Part shown: positions 44,689 through 57,084 of the stretch, in pieces
Numbering within the stretch: the stretch's first letter is position 1
Layout of the letters: each line of letters starts with the position of its first letter
Assembly (NCBI RefSeq): GCF_030344915.1
Contig: NZ_CP128233.1
Coordinates: forward strand, 682,001-746,000
Reading direction: 5' to 3'
DNA: 64,000 nucleotides
DNA from: Neopusillimonas aromaticivorans
GTDB lineage: Bacteria; Pseudomonadota; Gammaproteobacteria; Burkholderiales; Burkholderiaceae_B
The notes under the pieces: generated by a model
What the model was told of the DNA's origin: nothing
What the model saw: only the letters and a program-made list of their open reading frames with translations
Databases searched by the model: none
Made by a program: the position numbers and the translations under genes

Positions 44689-47590
44689 CTACGATGCCGT
44701 ATCGCTCGGCCAGGGCGGGCACGCACAAAACAGGTGACGATCACCCCAGACGTTATCAACGCGAGCCACCGGCGACCAGTATTTCGACGGCCTCAATGAG
44801 GCTACCGGATAGGCTGCCAACTCGCGGCTATATGGCGCCGACCACTGGTCGGACAACAGCATAGGCGCCGTGTGCGGCGCATTTTTCAAGACATTGTTTT
44901 CGCGCCCCCACTCACCTGACTCGATGCGTGCGATTTCGCCACGGATGGCGATAAGGGCATCAATAAAACGGTCCAGTTCAGCCAGACCTTCCGACTCTGT
45001 CGGTTCGATCATTAACGTGCCCGGTACCGGAAAGCTCATGGTGGGCGCATGAAAGCCGTAGTCAATGAGGCGTTTGGCCACGTCATCGACGTGTATGCCT
45101 GCCGTTTCCTTGAATGGCCGCAGGTCAATAATACATTCGTGCGCTACCCACCCGCCCCTGCCCGTGTACAAGACCGGATAATGATCACGCAACCGGGCAG
45201 CAATGTAGTTGGCACCCAGAATAGCCACACAAGTCGCATCACGCAGGCCCTGCGCACCCATCAGGGCGATATACACCCAGGAAACGGGCAAGATGCCGGC
45301 TGAACCATACGGGGCGGCACTGACGGGGGCATTGGCCACCCCCGGCCCCCTGGCCCCGGCCTCCCCCGGCAACCACGGCGCCAGGTGTGCTTTCACAGCC
45401 ACCGGCCCCACCCCGGGCCCGCCACCGCCATGCGGAATACAAAAAGTCTTGTGCAAATTCAGATGCGACACATCAGCCCCGAACCAGCCCGGACGCGCAA
45501 TGCCCACCATGGCGTTCATGTTGGCCCCATCGAGATACACTTGCCCACCGGCCTGATGAACAATGTCACACAACTCGACGACGCGTTCTTCGAAAACCCC
45601 GTGAGTGGACGGGTAGGTGATCATGATGGCGGCAAGACGATCGTCCGCCTCGGCCACTTTGCCTTTCAAGTCATCAAGATCAACGTTGCCATGCGCATCG
45701 GCTGCGACCACGCGCACCTCGAAACCTGCCAGGTGCGCCGATGCCGGATTGGTGCCATGCGCCGAAGACGGGATAAGGCAAACAGTACGCTGATGGTCGC
45801 CCCGGCTGCGATGCCAGGCACGAATCGCCAGCAAACCGGCATATTCACCCTGAGCGCCAGAATTAGGCTGCAAACTGATGGCATCGTAACCGGTGATTTC
45901 ACACAACCATGCCGATAACTGATCGATCAGTTGACGATACCCCTTGGCCTGCTCATTGGGCACGAAAGGATGCAGCCCAGAGAATTCGGGCCAGGTAACG
46001 GGCAGCATTTCAGTCGTGGCGTTGAGCTTCATGGTGCATGAGCCCAAGGGAATCATGGTGCGATCCAGCGCCAGATCTTTGTCGGCCAACATACGCAGAT
46101 AACGCAGCATGTCGGTTTCGGAACGTATCGACGAAAAAACCGGGTGTGTCAGTATGGGCGTATCACGACACAAATCAGCGGGCAAGGCCTGATCGGCCGG
46201 TGCGACAGACAGCGAGGAAAGATCGACAGAGGCCAGCGCATCATCAACAATGCAGGCCGCCTGGTCAGCACGCCCGCACACATCGGCAAACACACAAAGC
46301 AGATCACGCAGGTCGGAAAGCCCGACGGTTTCGTCGAGCGAAAAGGCAACGCTATCGGCGGATACCCGACGCAAATTGATCTGGCTGGCCAGGGCGCGAG
46401 ACACCAATGCACTGGTTTGCAGACCACTGGTCACATGGAGCGTATCAAAGCTGGTGGCATTGGCAATGTGCCAGCCCATGCGGGTCAGCGCATCCCGCGC
46501 CACGGCGGTTGCCCCCGCAACGCGACGGGCAATGACACGCAACCCTTCAGGCCCATGCCAAAGGGCATACATACCCGCCATGATAGCCAGCAAAACTTGC
46601 GCCGTACAAATATTGGATGTGGCCTTTTCACGCCGGATATGCTGCTCGCGGGTTTGCAGGGCCAGACGCAAAGCCGGCTGCCCCTGGCTGTCGACTGAAA
46701 CCCCCACCAGCCGCCCAGGCAGATGACGGCGCAGTGCTTCACGACAGGCCATGAACGCGGCATGCGGTCCACCGTACGCCATGGGAATGCCAAACCGTTG
46801 ACTGGAACCCACCACCAGATCGGCCCCCAATGACCTGGTGCCTTCAAGACCACCAGCGCCAGCAGATCGGCAGCCACTGCCACCAAGGCACCCCTTTGGT
46901 GAGCCCTGGCGACCAGATCGGTGTAATCAACTACACCCCCAGCGAATGGGGGTATTGCAACAACACGCCGAAGCATTCAGGCAAACCGTCGGCCTCGTCA
47001 CCAATGGAAAGTTCTATACCCAGTGCCTCGGCATGCGTGGCCAACACCGCCAACGTTTGCGGATGGCAATGCCGGGAGGCAAAGAACCGGCGATTTTCAC
47101 CATCAGACTGGCGCCACGCCACGCCCATGGCCTCGGCCGCAGCCGTGGCCTCGTCGAGCAATGACGCGTTGGCCAGATCCATACCGCACAGATCGGCCAC
47201 CATCGTCTGAAAATTCAGCAAAGCCTGCAGCCGCCCCTGGGAGATTTCAGGCTGATACGGGGTGTACGCCGTGTACCACGCCGGATTCTCAAGCACATTG
47301 CGCTGGATGACGGCGGGCGTGAACGTGCCGTAATACCCTTGGCCGATGTAGCTGCGAAAGACCTGGTTTTGGCCGGCCAGGGCACGCAGTTTCGCAAGCG
47401 CCTGTGGTTCAGAGAGCGGGTCGGGCAGGTTTAAGGGCCGGCCATGACGAATACCGGCAGGCACCACCTGATCGACCAGGTCATCCAGGCTCCCGACCCC
47501 CAGCACCGACAGCATCGTCGCTTGTTCGTCGGGTGTCGGGCCAATGTGCCGCTGAGCAAAATTGCTGACAGGATCGACCGGATTGTTCAT
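44689..47590 (-). CDS. gcvP: Glycine dehydrogenase (decarboxylating), P protein (frameshifts)
   Basis: PLP enzyme that decarboxylates glycine and loads the aminomethyl group onto GcvH. From ATG 47590: SNFAQRHIGPTPDEQATMLS, RSYIGQGYYGTFTPAVIQRN, FQTMVADLCGMDLANASLLD; later GSSQRFGIPMAYGGPHAAFM, LGSCTMKLNATTEMLPVTWP, the PLP-Lys site HLNLHKTFCIPHGGGGPGVG and TMSFPVPGTLMIEPTESE. Breaks near 46935 and 46838 isolate a short stretch VDYTDLVARAHQRGALVAVA; another possible one near 44715 affects only the last residues. About 965 residues. Last gene of the gcvT-gcvH-gcvP set. Confidence 0.94.
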
Positions 47591-47620
47591 GATTGACGCC
47601 TTATACCTGCACCGCCGGAA

Positions 47621-47992
47621 TTACTGTGCCGCCCGATAGCCCTCGGCGTCAAGCAGGTTGTCTACATCGTCGGCATTCACCGGACGAATTTTAAAGATCC
47701 AGGCGTCGTAGGCCGATGCGTTGATGAGTTCCGGCTCAGCTTCGAGCGCCTGGTTAAATGCCACAATTTCGCCATCAATCGGTGCGTAAATATCAGACGC
47801 CGCCTTGACGGATTCGACCACACCCGCAGTATCACCGGCCTTCAGATGGGCCCCCACCTTGAAGTCACCGACGAACACCAGGTCGCCCAGCTGGTCTTGT
47901 GCATTATCGGTAATGCCCACCAGAAAGAGGTCTTCTTCGGCTTTTACCCATTCGTGGGATGCCGTGTATTTACGATCGTTTGGCAGATTCAT
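47621..47992 (-). CDS. gcvH: Glycine cleavage system H protein
   Basis: Lipoyl carrier shuttling the aminomethyl group between GcvP, GcvT and the L protein. 123 residues, intact. YTASHEWVKAEEDLFLVGIT, QLGDLVFVGDFKVGAHLKAG and the lipoylation site VESVKAASDIYAPIDGEIVA with modified Lys. 30 bp upstream of gcvP. Confidence 0.97.
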   Translation of the reverse strand: MNLPNDRKYTASHEWVKAEEDLFLVGITDNAQDQLGDLVFVGDFKVGAHLKAGDTAGVVESVKAASDIYAPIDGEIVAFNQALEAEPELINASAYDAWIFKIRPVNADDVDNLLDAEGYRAAQ

Positions 47993-48092
47993 TCAAGCCT
48001 CTTGTTCAATAAAAGATAATCGGTGTAGTTTACGCCAGCCTGCAACGGTTATATCCCCGTTATGCAACAGGTGTGCGCCAGCACGCAGCGGT

Positions 48093-49178
48093 TCAACGCG
48101 GCTTGCGCCCTACAAAAGGCAGTTTGACGACCTGGGCCGGCAACCATTTTCCGCGAATACAGACTTGCACCGATGCCCCATCCGCCAACGCCCCGGGCAC
48201 CCGCGCCAATGCAACCGAACAGCCCAGAGTCGGCGACTGGCTGCCACTGGTCACTTCGCCTTCACCCAAAGGGGTACGCACGGGCATTCCGGCACGCATG
48301 ACGCCACGATCGAGCAGCTTGAGGCCAACACGATGACGCTCACGCGGCGCAACCTCAAGCGCGTCACGACCAATGAACTCGCGCTCAGGGTCATGCAACG
48401 AAACTGTCCAGCCCAACCCCGATTCGAACGGGTTCACGCTTTCATCCATATCCAGACCATACAGATTCAGCCCGGCTTCAAGCCGCAGGGTGTCGCGTGC
48501 CCCCAAGCCGCAGGGCTGCACACCGGCCCGCAACAGGTCTACCCACAACACGGTGGCCTGATCAGCCGGCAAGGTGATTTCGAACCCGTCTTCACCGGTA
48601 TACCCGGTACGGGCCAGGAACACGTCATCGGGTAGCGCTACGCAATGAAACGACGCCAGCTGCGCAATGGTTGGCCCCCACTGCGGCCTGACCTGTGCCA
48701 GCTTGATGTGTGCCTGCGGACCTTGTAATGCCAGAATGGCAAGGTCATCGCAGGCGTGCACATGCACATTGAAATGCCCCTCGTGCGCAACGCGCTGCAT
48801 CCACTCAAGGTCTGTACGAGCGGTTGCCGCATTCAGTACGACCCGCCATCGGGTATCGGACAACTTGTAAATGATCAGGTCATCGATCACCCCGCCTTCA
48901 GGATTCAGCAGACAACTGTACATGGCCTGACCCACATGCCCCAGACGCGCCACATCATTGGCCAGCAAGATGCGCAAACAGGCAATGCAATCATCACCCG
49001 TGATCTCAACCGCCAGCATGTGCGACACATCGAACAGGCCGCAGTCACGCCGCACGGCATGATGCTCTTCGATCTGGGAGCCGTAAGAAACGGGCATGGC
49101 CCAACCGGCATAATCCACGATGCGGGCACCCGCATCGAGGTGAGCCTGGTACAACACGGTTTGCTTCAACGTTGCCAC
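48093..49178 (-). CDS. gcvT: Glycine cleavage system aminomethyltransferase
   Basis: Folate-dependent T protein releasing ammonia and methylene-THF. 361 residues. GTG at 49178 is preferred as start: it has AAGG 9 bases upstream and opens ATLKQTVLYQAHLDAGARIV. Then DYAGWAMPVSYGSQIEEHHA, LFDVSHMLAVEITG, FLARTGYTGEDGFEITLPAD, GARDTLRLEAGLNLYGLDMD and a C-terminal RHRVGLKLLDRGVMRAGMPV. The frame is open upstream into the flavoprotein gene only because that gene's stop is lost by a frameshift near 49300. Confidence 0.95.
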   Translation of the reverse strand: MATLKQTVLYQAHLDAGARIVDYAGWAMPVSYGSQIEEHHAVRRDCGLFDVSHMLAVEITGDDCIACLRILLANDVARLGHVGQAMYSCLLNPEGGVIDDLIIYKLSDTRWRVVLNAATARTDLEWMQRVAHEGHFNVHVHACDDLAILALQGPQAHIKLAQVRPQWGPTIAQLASFHCVALPDDVFLARTGYTGEDGFEITLPADQATVLWVDLLRAGVQPCGLGARDTLRLEAGLNLYGLDMDESVNPFESGLGWTVSLHDPEREFIGRDALEVAPRERHRVGLKLLDRGVMRAGMPVRTPLGEGEVTSGSQSPTLGCSVALARVPGALADGASVQVCIRGKWLPAQVVKLPFVGRKPR

Positions 49179-49212
49179 AATAACGCCTTTTCGCCATACG
49201 CCCGTCAGGGCT

Positions 49213-50462
49213 TTATCGGGCCGGTACCGCCTGATGGGCTGCAACCAGCGCCCGACCACAGGCGACACCGGAAGACCAGGCCCACTGGAAGTTGTACCCC
49301 CGAGCCAACCGGTGACATCAACCGCTTCACCCACAAAGTACAAGCCGGACACCGCCTTGGCCTGCATGGATTTTTGATTCAGATCGTGCGTATCAACCCC
49401 GCCACGCATGACCTCAGCCTTTTTATAACCAGCCGTACCCGAAGGAGCAAGTGTCCAATGGTGCACGCGTTGGGCCAGATCGTGCAACAGCTTGTTGGAG
49501 GCATCGGCCAGACGCACACTGACTGCATCACCCATGGATACCGGTGTGTGCGCCAGCCACTGCTCCGCCAGACGACGTGGCCACAGCCCTGCCAATACCG
49601 TAGACAGCTGCTGACGATTACCGGGCCGCAATTCCAGCAAGGCAGGCTCGAGCTGTTGCCCGGGTGCCAGATCAATTTCAATAGGCTGGCCGGGTTCCCA
49701 ATAACTGGATATCTGCAGAATGGCCGGGCCAGACAGGCCACGGTGCGTAAACAAAAGGTCTTCAAAAAACTCGGCGCCCGTTCCCTTACGCCCGAGCGTT
49801 CCGGTACCCACCTTGACCTTCAACGCCACCCCGCTGAGGTCGGAAAACGGCTTCCACTGCATGGCATCGAACAACAGGGGAACCAGCGCCGGACGTGGCT
49901 CAACCACTTTCAGGCCAAACTGGCGAGCCACCTTGAGCGAAAAATCGGTGGCGCCAAGCTGGGGAATCGCCATGCCGCCTGTCGCCATCACCAGGTTCGC
50001 TGTTCGCACAACACCAGAGTTTGTTCGAACAACGAACAAATCGGCATCACGGCCGATTTCCTTGACCTCGCAAGGCATCCGCCAAGACACCCTGGCCTGA
50101 TCGCATTCGGAACGCAGCACCTGAATGATGGACTCACTGGAATCATCGCAGAACAATTGCCCCTGATGCTTCTCGTGCCAGGCCACGCGATAGCGACGCA
50201 ACAGCTTGAGGAAATCGTCAGGCGTATAGCCTGCCAGCGCCGAACGGGAGAAATGCGGATTACGGGAGATGAAATTGGCCGGCGTGGTGCCGGTATTGGT
50301 GAAATTGCAGCGACCGCCACCCGAAATACGGATTTTTTCAGCCAGGCGACTGGCATGGTCGAGCAGGACAACCTTCAGGCCGCCCTGCCCTGCCACCGAC
50401 GCCGCCATCATGCCGGCCGCACCGGCACCAATGATGGCGACATCGAAATCAGCACAAGACAC
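49213..50462 (-). CDS. NAD(P)/FAD-dependent oxidoreductase, BaiN/HI0933 family (one frameshift)
   Basis: Flavoprotein of the YhiN/HI0933 family. FDVAIIGAGAAGMMAASVAG is the dinucleotide-binding motif; RISGGGRCNFTNTGTTPANF is the family hallmark, followed by ANLVMATGGMAIPQLGATDF and GLYFVGEAVDVTGWLGG. Restoring one G in the run near 49300 gives YNFQWAWSSGVACGRALVAA and a TAA at 49213, matching the normal end of the family, about 417 residues. Substrate unknown. It begins 2 bp after the decarboxylase gene and precedes gcvT by 34 bp. Confidence 0.88.
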
Positions 50463-50464
50463 GC

Positions 50465-52724
50465 TTAGTCTTCACGAAGGCAGTCAACGTAATAACGGGG
50501 CTGGCCATCGGGACCAATATCTTCGGCCAAACCGTGCACATACGTTTCAAAACCCGGGAAACGGGAATTGAATTCGCGCACGAACTGCAAATAGTTGACG
50601 ATGCGTTCATTGAATCGCTCGCCAGGAATCAGCAGCGGAATACCGGGCGGATACGGCGTCAGCAACACACCGGTAACACGGCCCTCCAGTTCGTCAATGG
50701 AAACACGCTCGACCTCGCGGTGGGCCATTTTTGCGTAGGCATCCGAAGGCTTCATGGCAGGCACCATGTCGCTAAGATACATTTCCGTCGTCAGCCGGGC
50801 CACATCGTGGTTGCGATACGCCTCGTGGATTTCCTGGCAAAGATCACGCAACCCCATACGTTCATAGCGACGATTTTCCTTGCAGAAATCAGGCAAAATG
50901 CGCCACAGCGGATGGTTGCGGTCGTAGTCGTCCTTGAACTGCTGAAGCGCGGTCAAAAGAGTATTCCAGCGGCCCTTGGTAATGCCGATGGTGAACATGA
51001 TGAAGAACGAATACAGCCCGGTTTTTTCAATGACCACACCGTGCTCGGCCAGATACTTGGATACCAGCGCTGCAGGAATACCGGTTTCCGCAAAGGTGCC
51101 CGAGATATCCAGGCCCGGCGTGACAATCGTGGCCTTGATCGGGTCTAGCATGTTGAAGCCCTTGGCCAGCGGGCCAAAGCCGTGCCATTCGTCATCGGCT
51201 TCCAGCATCCAGTCTTCACGACTGCCAATACCGTCAGGCACAAGACGCTTGGGCCCCCACACCTTGAACCACCAGTCATCTTTGCCGAACTCGGACTCAA
51301 CCTTGCGCATGGCACGGCGGAATTCCAGCGCTTCGTTGATGCTTTCCTCGACCAACGCAGTGCCGCCGGGGGTTCCATCATGGCCGCCGCCACGTCGCAA
51401 GACGCAATAATGGCGTACTGCGGCGACGTTGACGTGTGCATCAGGTACGCTTCGTTGAACACGTTACGGTCGAGCTTGCGACTTTCCGGCTCTTGAACCG
51501 TAATCTGTGACGCTTGCGACAACCCGGCCAGCAACTTGTGAATCGAGTGCGTGGCAAATACCATGGCATCCTTACTGCGCGGACGGTCCTTGCCAATGGC
51601 GTGCATGTCCTTGTAATAATCGTGGAATGCCGCGTGCGGAATCCAGGCCTCGTCGAAATGCAGCGTATCGATTTCAGAGCCCAGCTTTTCCTTGATCATT
51701 TCCACGTTATAGCTGACACCGTCATAGGTGCTTTGCGTAATGGTCAAGATGCGTGGACGCTTGTTCTTGACATCACGCGCGAACGGGTTGGCCTCGATTT
51801 TGGCCTTGATCGACTCGGGCTCGAACTCTTCAAGCGGAATCGGCCCGATAATCCCCAGATGATTACGCGTAGGGCGCAGGAACACCGGGATAGCGCCGGT
51901 CATGGTAATGGCGTGCAGAATTGACTTGTGGCAATTGCGGTCAACCACCACGATATCGTCATTGGCCACGTTGGCATGCCAGACAATCTTGTTCGACGTG
52001 GATGTGCCGTTGGTCACGAAAAAGCAGTGGTCCGCATTGAAAATGCGGGCCGCATTGCGTTCAGACTCGGCTACCGGGCCGGTGTGGTCAAGTAGCTGGC
52101 CCAGTTCATCAACCGCGTTGCACACGTCGGCACGCAACATGTTCTCACCGAAGAACTGGTGGAACATCTGACCGACCGGGCTTTTCAGGAATGCCACGCC
52201 CCCGAGTGACCGGGACAGTGCCATGAATACGACCCGTCAGAGGCATACTTGACCAGTTCACGGAAAAACGGCGGCGCCAGACCATCCAGGTAAGCGCGCG
52301 CTTCACGGATGATATGACGCGCGACGAACTCGGGCGTATCTTCAAACATGTGAATGAAGCCGTGCAACTCGCGCAAAATATCGTTTGGAATATGCTGCGA
52401 GGTACGCGTCTCGCCATACAGATAAATGGGGATATGTTCATTGCGGAACCGCAGCTCACCAATGAACGAGCGCAGGTTCTTGATGGCATTGGCCACATCT
52501 TCTGGCGAATCGACGTCGAATTCCTCATCGTCGATCGACAAAATAAAAGCGCTGGCCCGGCTTTGCTGCTGGGCAAACGAGCTCAGGTCACCGTAGCTGG
52601 TAACGCCCAGCACTTCCACGCCCTCGGCCTCGATCGCGGCTGCAAGCGCGCGAATGCCCAGACCAGAAGCGTTCTCGGAACGGTAATCCTCGTCGATGAT
52701 GACGATGGGGAAACGGAATTTCAT
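50465..52724 (-). CDS. Orn/Lys/Arg decarboxylase family protein (frameshifts)
   Basis: Fold-type I PLP decarboxylase with N-terminal receiver-like wing domain (MKFRFPIVIIDEDYRSENAS). Core: SYSWHCPGHSGGVAFLKSPV, FGENMLRADVCNAVDELGQL, CFFVTNGTSTSNKIVWHANV, DTLHFDEAWIPHAAFHDYYK, PLP-Lys in FATHSIHKLLAGLSQASQI, and the C-terminal VTGVLLTPYPPGIPLLIPGE. Breaks near 52205 and 51369. About 752 residues. Lysine, arginine or ornithine cannot be told apart by eye. The start ATG 52724 has AGGAG 8 bases upstream and follows dcd by 11 bp. Confidence 0.9.
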
Positions 52725-52735
52725 GCGCAAGACTC

Positions 52736-53302
52736 CTATGTGCGTGGCAATGTCACGCCCTGCTGACCCTGGTACTTGCCGCCACGGTCACGATATGAGG
52801 TTTCACAAACCTCGTCGCTTTCAAAAAACAACATTTGTGCGCAACCCTCTCCGGCGTAAATCTTGGCCGGCAGCGGGGTGGTGTTGGAAAATTCAAGTGT
52901 AACGTGCCCCTCCCACTCGGGCTCGAGCGGCGTGACGTTAACGATGATGCCGCAACGGGCATACGTACTTTTACCCAGACATACCGTCAGAACGCTGCGA
53001 GGAATACGAAAGTATTCGACGGTTCGGGCCAAGGCAAACGAGTTCGGTGGAATAATGCAGACATCACCTTTGAAGTCGACAAAAGACTTTTCATCAAACG
53101 CCTTGGGGTCGACAATGGTCGAGTTGATATTGGTAAAAATCTTGAACTCGTCCGCACAGCGCACGTCGTACCCGTAACTGCTGGTGCCGTAACTGACGAT
53201 TTTGCCGCCGTTTACCGACCGCACCTGACCCGGCTCGAAAGGCTCGATCATGCCGTGCTCTTGGGCAACACGACGAATCCAGCGATCACTTTTAATCGAC
53301 AT
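52736..53302 (-). CDS. dcd: dCTP deaminase
   Basis: Converts dCTP to dUTP, feeding thymidylate synthesis. 188 residues, intact. MSIKSDRWIRRVAQEHGMIE, SYGTSSYGYDVRCADEFKIF, VCIIPPNSFALARTVEYFRI, CLGKSTYARCGIIVNVTPLE, EPEWEGHVTLEFSNTTPLPA (catalytic Glu) and GEGCAQMLFFESDEVCETSY. Head of a compact minus-strand run continuing with the decarboxylase and flavoprotein. Confidence 0.97.
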   Translation of the reverse strand: MSIKSDRWIRRVAQEHGMIEPFEPGQVRSVNGGKIVSYGTSSYGYDVRCADEFKIFTNINSTIVDPKAFDEKSFVDFKGDVCIIPPNSFALARTVEYFRIPRSVLTVCLGKSTYARCGIIVNVTPLEPEWEGHVTLEFSNTTPLPAKIYAGEGCAQMLFFESDEVCETSYRDRGGKYQGQQGVTLPRT

Positions 53303-53376
53303 AACGTTCCCTTATTTCAATGGGGCTGTATTTTATAGCCAGCCCATGACAAATGCGCGCAAGCCCGGAAAATGGT

Positions 53377-56300
53377 TTATTCGCGGGCCACATATCGGTA
53401 AATAAGCGCCAGACCACTGACCGTACCGACCGTGAACTGGGCCGAAAGGCCACGAGCCAGCCGGTAACTGACCCGCCCCACTGTTCCGGTGCCTGAAAGA
53501 GACTGCTCCAGACTGACCCTGAAGCCCGCCCCCAGATTCTTGGCCGCCACCATGAACTTGCGCTCGATGTCGCTGGTTCCACTGTCCAGGCCACGCACCA
53601 CGGATTCCGCAGGCAAGATGCTGCCAACGCTACCCAGCTCACCTGAACGCATGCTGACCTCGTCCAGACCGAATTTCTTGTAAAACGGCTCGCCATCGCC
53701 CAGGAACGATGAACCCACCGAAAACAGCAAAGCAGCATCGCCGCCTGAGTCATCCGGCCCCCGCCCCAACAACAACCAAGACAGCTTCTGCACATCAGAC
53801 ACTTCGGGGTAAGAAATCAGATCAATTCTGGGCTTGCGGGCCGTTCCGCTGACACGCACACCCGCCTCGACCGCAACACCGGTACGCAAGGCCTCGATAC
53901 TGAGCACCGGGCTGGCAATGTCGCCCTGAAAGGTGATCGTGCCCTGACGCAATCGCAAACGCTGACCATACGCCGAGACAGAGCCGCCGCGCGTACGCAA
54001 GGCGCCATAGCCTTGCAGCTTGCCTTCAGCCATCACGATGCGCAACTGGCCCACCAGCCCTGAATCGACCCCGTAACCCGTAATGTAGAACCGTGGCCCC
54101 AGATCGATATCAATATCCAGCGAAAGGTCTGTGTTGCTGGCGGGAGCCGCTGGAGCCTGGCCCGCACGAACCACGACAACATCGCTGTCAACCGTGGGAA
54201 CACTGCTGAGCATATCAAGGTCAACCCAGCCTGCATCCACCATGACTTTGCCGGTAATATCAATTTTCTCGGAGGGCATGACCACCTTCACCTGACCCGA
54301 CACCATTGCAAAGCGATCGGATCGCTGCAGGATCGGGTAACGATGCAGGTCAATCGCCACATTGCCGCCCATTTCACTTAAATCCCAATAGCCACTGAGC
54401 GTCAGATTGCCGCCCTGGGCCTCGGGGTTGGCGCGCGTCCACTCTTCGGTGCGCCACTCTTTGGGGACGGCGCGACGTACCGCAGGAAACGACAGGCCAT
54501 CAATGATGAAACGATCACCCTCCATGTGCGCCCGTAATGTGCCATCGACCAGTCGCACGCCATCATCAATGCGTACTACCCGAATGTTCTGCCCGGTCAC
54601 TGTACCGCTGGTCAACCAGGTTCCGTCAGGCCGGCTGCGAGCCTGCACATTGGCCGCAAGCGAGCCGCCGATTTCTGTATCGTCACCAACAAACAGACTC
54701 AGCCAGGCCAGATCCTTGATGTCGCCGGTGACCTGAACTGTTGTGGGATCACGGGTATTGACTGACACCCCCGCCCTGACTTGAGCGCAGCAACGTTTCG
54801 GCCCGGATCTGCGCCTGACCCATACGAACAGTATCGATCGTGACATCAACGCCCACCCGGCTGGTACCGTCAGCTCCATTGCTGGCCGGCCGGGCTGCCA
54901 TGTCGATCTGGAACGTGCGCAAGCCCAAGGGAAAGGGCGGATCGCACTGGAACAATCAGGTCACCCCCAGATGACGCATCTGTGCATTGCCCGACAGAGC
55001 ACCGGCAAATGCAAAATCCCATTTGAGAGCATAGGACATCTCCACCAAATCATTACGATCATCAACATCGACAATGACACGCCCGCGATCCGTGTCCAAG
55101 GACGGCTTTGCTGCAACAATCATACGGGTCACTTCGTCAATGATGCGTTTGGACAAGGTGAGACGATTGATATCGCCCTGAGTCGTCCAGCGACCGGGTG
55201 AGAACTGGCTGCGCCCATGGTCGAGCACAACTGAATTGCGCGACGGCAGCGCGAGGGCCAGCCGGGTGGCCCCTACCTGCAGCACATAATCGGGGGCAAG
55301 GGCTCGGGGTGCAGCAGCAGCGGCACCGGCTGTTCGGCATTCAGACTGACCTGTGCATGAGACGCCTCAAGGCGGGCAATGCGGCCCGTCCATGCCGCGT
55401 TTGGGGCGGCATCGGTTGGCGCACTGTAACCGCCTTCAAGGCGCGTACGCAAAACGACAGGCGCATCGCCCAACACGTCGCCACCGGCCGGCCCCATGTC
55501 ATACCGTGCCTGCAGCTCAAGATTATGCGATGCCATGGCCCCCTGCAGCCGGGCATCAAGCTCGGCGGCACCGTCAACCCCAGGCCAGAAATCAGCCAAC
55601 CGTACCGCTTTGAGCAACAGTTGCAGTTGCGTATTTTCCCAACCCAGACGACCTTCACCCGAAAGACGATTTTCGCCAAGCCGGACGTCAAGGCGCAAAT
55701 CATCAACACGGTAACCGGGGTCTTGAGGCACCGCCGGGGAAACTGCCTTAACCGCAAAATCAATATCGGCGGCCAGCGGTTGGCCATTCCAGCGTGAACC
55801 GTTCCCAACGTCAAGCCTGATCCGGGCGTCCTGCAGTTCAGTCTGATCATGCAATGTGGCTGAAAAATCCGCGGAAACACTCAGCAACGCGTCGGGCAAT
55901 CCACTACCGGCCAGCCAGGCCGGATCAAGTCGCCGGATCGACAGGCTACCGACCACCTGATCAAGCGTGTGGCGCGGCAAAACGGCTGGTGCCTGAATCA
56001 CGGTAACCTCGGGGACCGAAGGTGCCGCATCAACGGAACGCGCTTGCGTGGCCCAATCAAGCCGGCCATCGAGCGACGAGCCATCAGGTAGCTTCAACGC
56101 CACATCCGCCTTGCGCAAGGGAAACGCCTCTCGAGGCGCGAGGGCCACTGCGGCATCGAGACTCAACCCTTGGCCACTGCCCTGCAATTCAATATGGGCC
56201 TCATCCTGCGAACCCTGTGCCCGGGCCTTGAGATCAACGGCACAAAACGTGCTCAGGGCATCAAGTTCAGTAACTTCAACACCGTCTGACTTTACGGTTC

Positions 56301-57056
56301 TCTCTGACGCGTTGACATCCCCTCTACTGATTTGACAGTGCCTGCCGCTTGCGCCGCAGCGGGCAGATCGGGCAGGAAATGACGCGCGCACAACACGGAG
56401 TCAGGTGTCTGACTTTTGGCCTTCGTTTCAATGACCAAGGAAAACGGCCAGGGATCGGCCAACGCCATCAGCCGGAACTCGCCGGCCACATCAGCCTCAA
56501 TGTCATGCTGCCCAACGGCAACACGACGAAACACCAGCTGTGCGTCTTTTTGCGTGAGCGCCAATGAAGCGTCGAGATGATTGACCTTGACCAGTAGCGG
56601 CTGATGGTTCAACGAAACATTCAGTTCGCCTAGCGCAACACGATCCAGCGAAAAGGTCACGGGCAAGACGGGCCATTCAAACGTCGTGTCGTCGGCCGCC
56701 GCAGGTTCTGTCTCGAGTACATCAAGCGACAGCCGGCCGGCAGAAATATTGCGGGCATGCACCCGCTTGTCCCGCAATGCAGGCCAATCGATTTGGATAT
56801 CAAGATCAGCAAGGTCAATGTTGACGGCCGGCGTGCTGACCTTCAAAGCACCGACCTGTACGCCATCGATGATGGTACCTTGCACAGACAACGCGCTGCC
56901 ACCCGCCAGGCGCACGCCCGTTTCCAGGGCCCAACGCGTGCCGGGCTGCGATGCCACAACCCAATAGACAAACCCGGCAATCACAGCCAAGAGCAGAACG
57001 AGTGTCGGGCCTGTCCACAAGGCCAGGCGCCCCAGACGCCGCAAGAGCTTGTTCAA
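53377..57056 (-). CDS. tamB: Translocation and assembly module inner-membrane subunit TamB (frameshifts)
   Basis: Periplasm-spanning bridge protein partnered with the outer-membrane TamA. From ATG 57056: MNKLLRRLGRLALWTGP then a membrane helix LVLLLAVIAGFVYWVVASQP. A long beta-rich body follows (DUF490 C-terminal domain): RTRGGSVSAYGQRLRLRQGT, ISYPEVSDVQKLSWLLLGRG and the end RVSYRLARGLSAQFTVGTVS. Breaks near 56320, 55292, 54960 and 54770. About 1225 residues corrected. 28 bp downstream of tamA. TamB is implicated in outer-membrane protein insertion and lipid transport. Confidence 0.9.
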
Positions 57057-57084
57057 AACGCCACACCCAATGAAAAGTGAAGTC

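Noticed and set aside
47993..48092. Glycine riboswitch in the gcvT-gcvH gap
   Set aside because: The gap is only 100 bases, lies after gcvT, and lacks the tandem aptamer pattern.
48093..50462. A 789-residue flavoprotein-GcvT fusion
   Set aside because: Adding one G in the run near 49300 restores the normal BaiN-family C-terminus and a TAA at 49213, and gcvT has its own GTG start with a ribosome-binding site at 49178.
48756..50468. Long plus-strand frame of 570 codons
   Set aside because: It is antisense to the flavoprotein and gcvT, has no recognisable motifs, and its composition follows third-position bias of the real genes.
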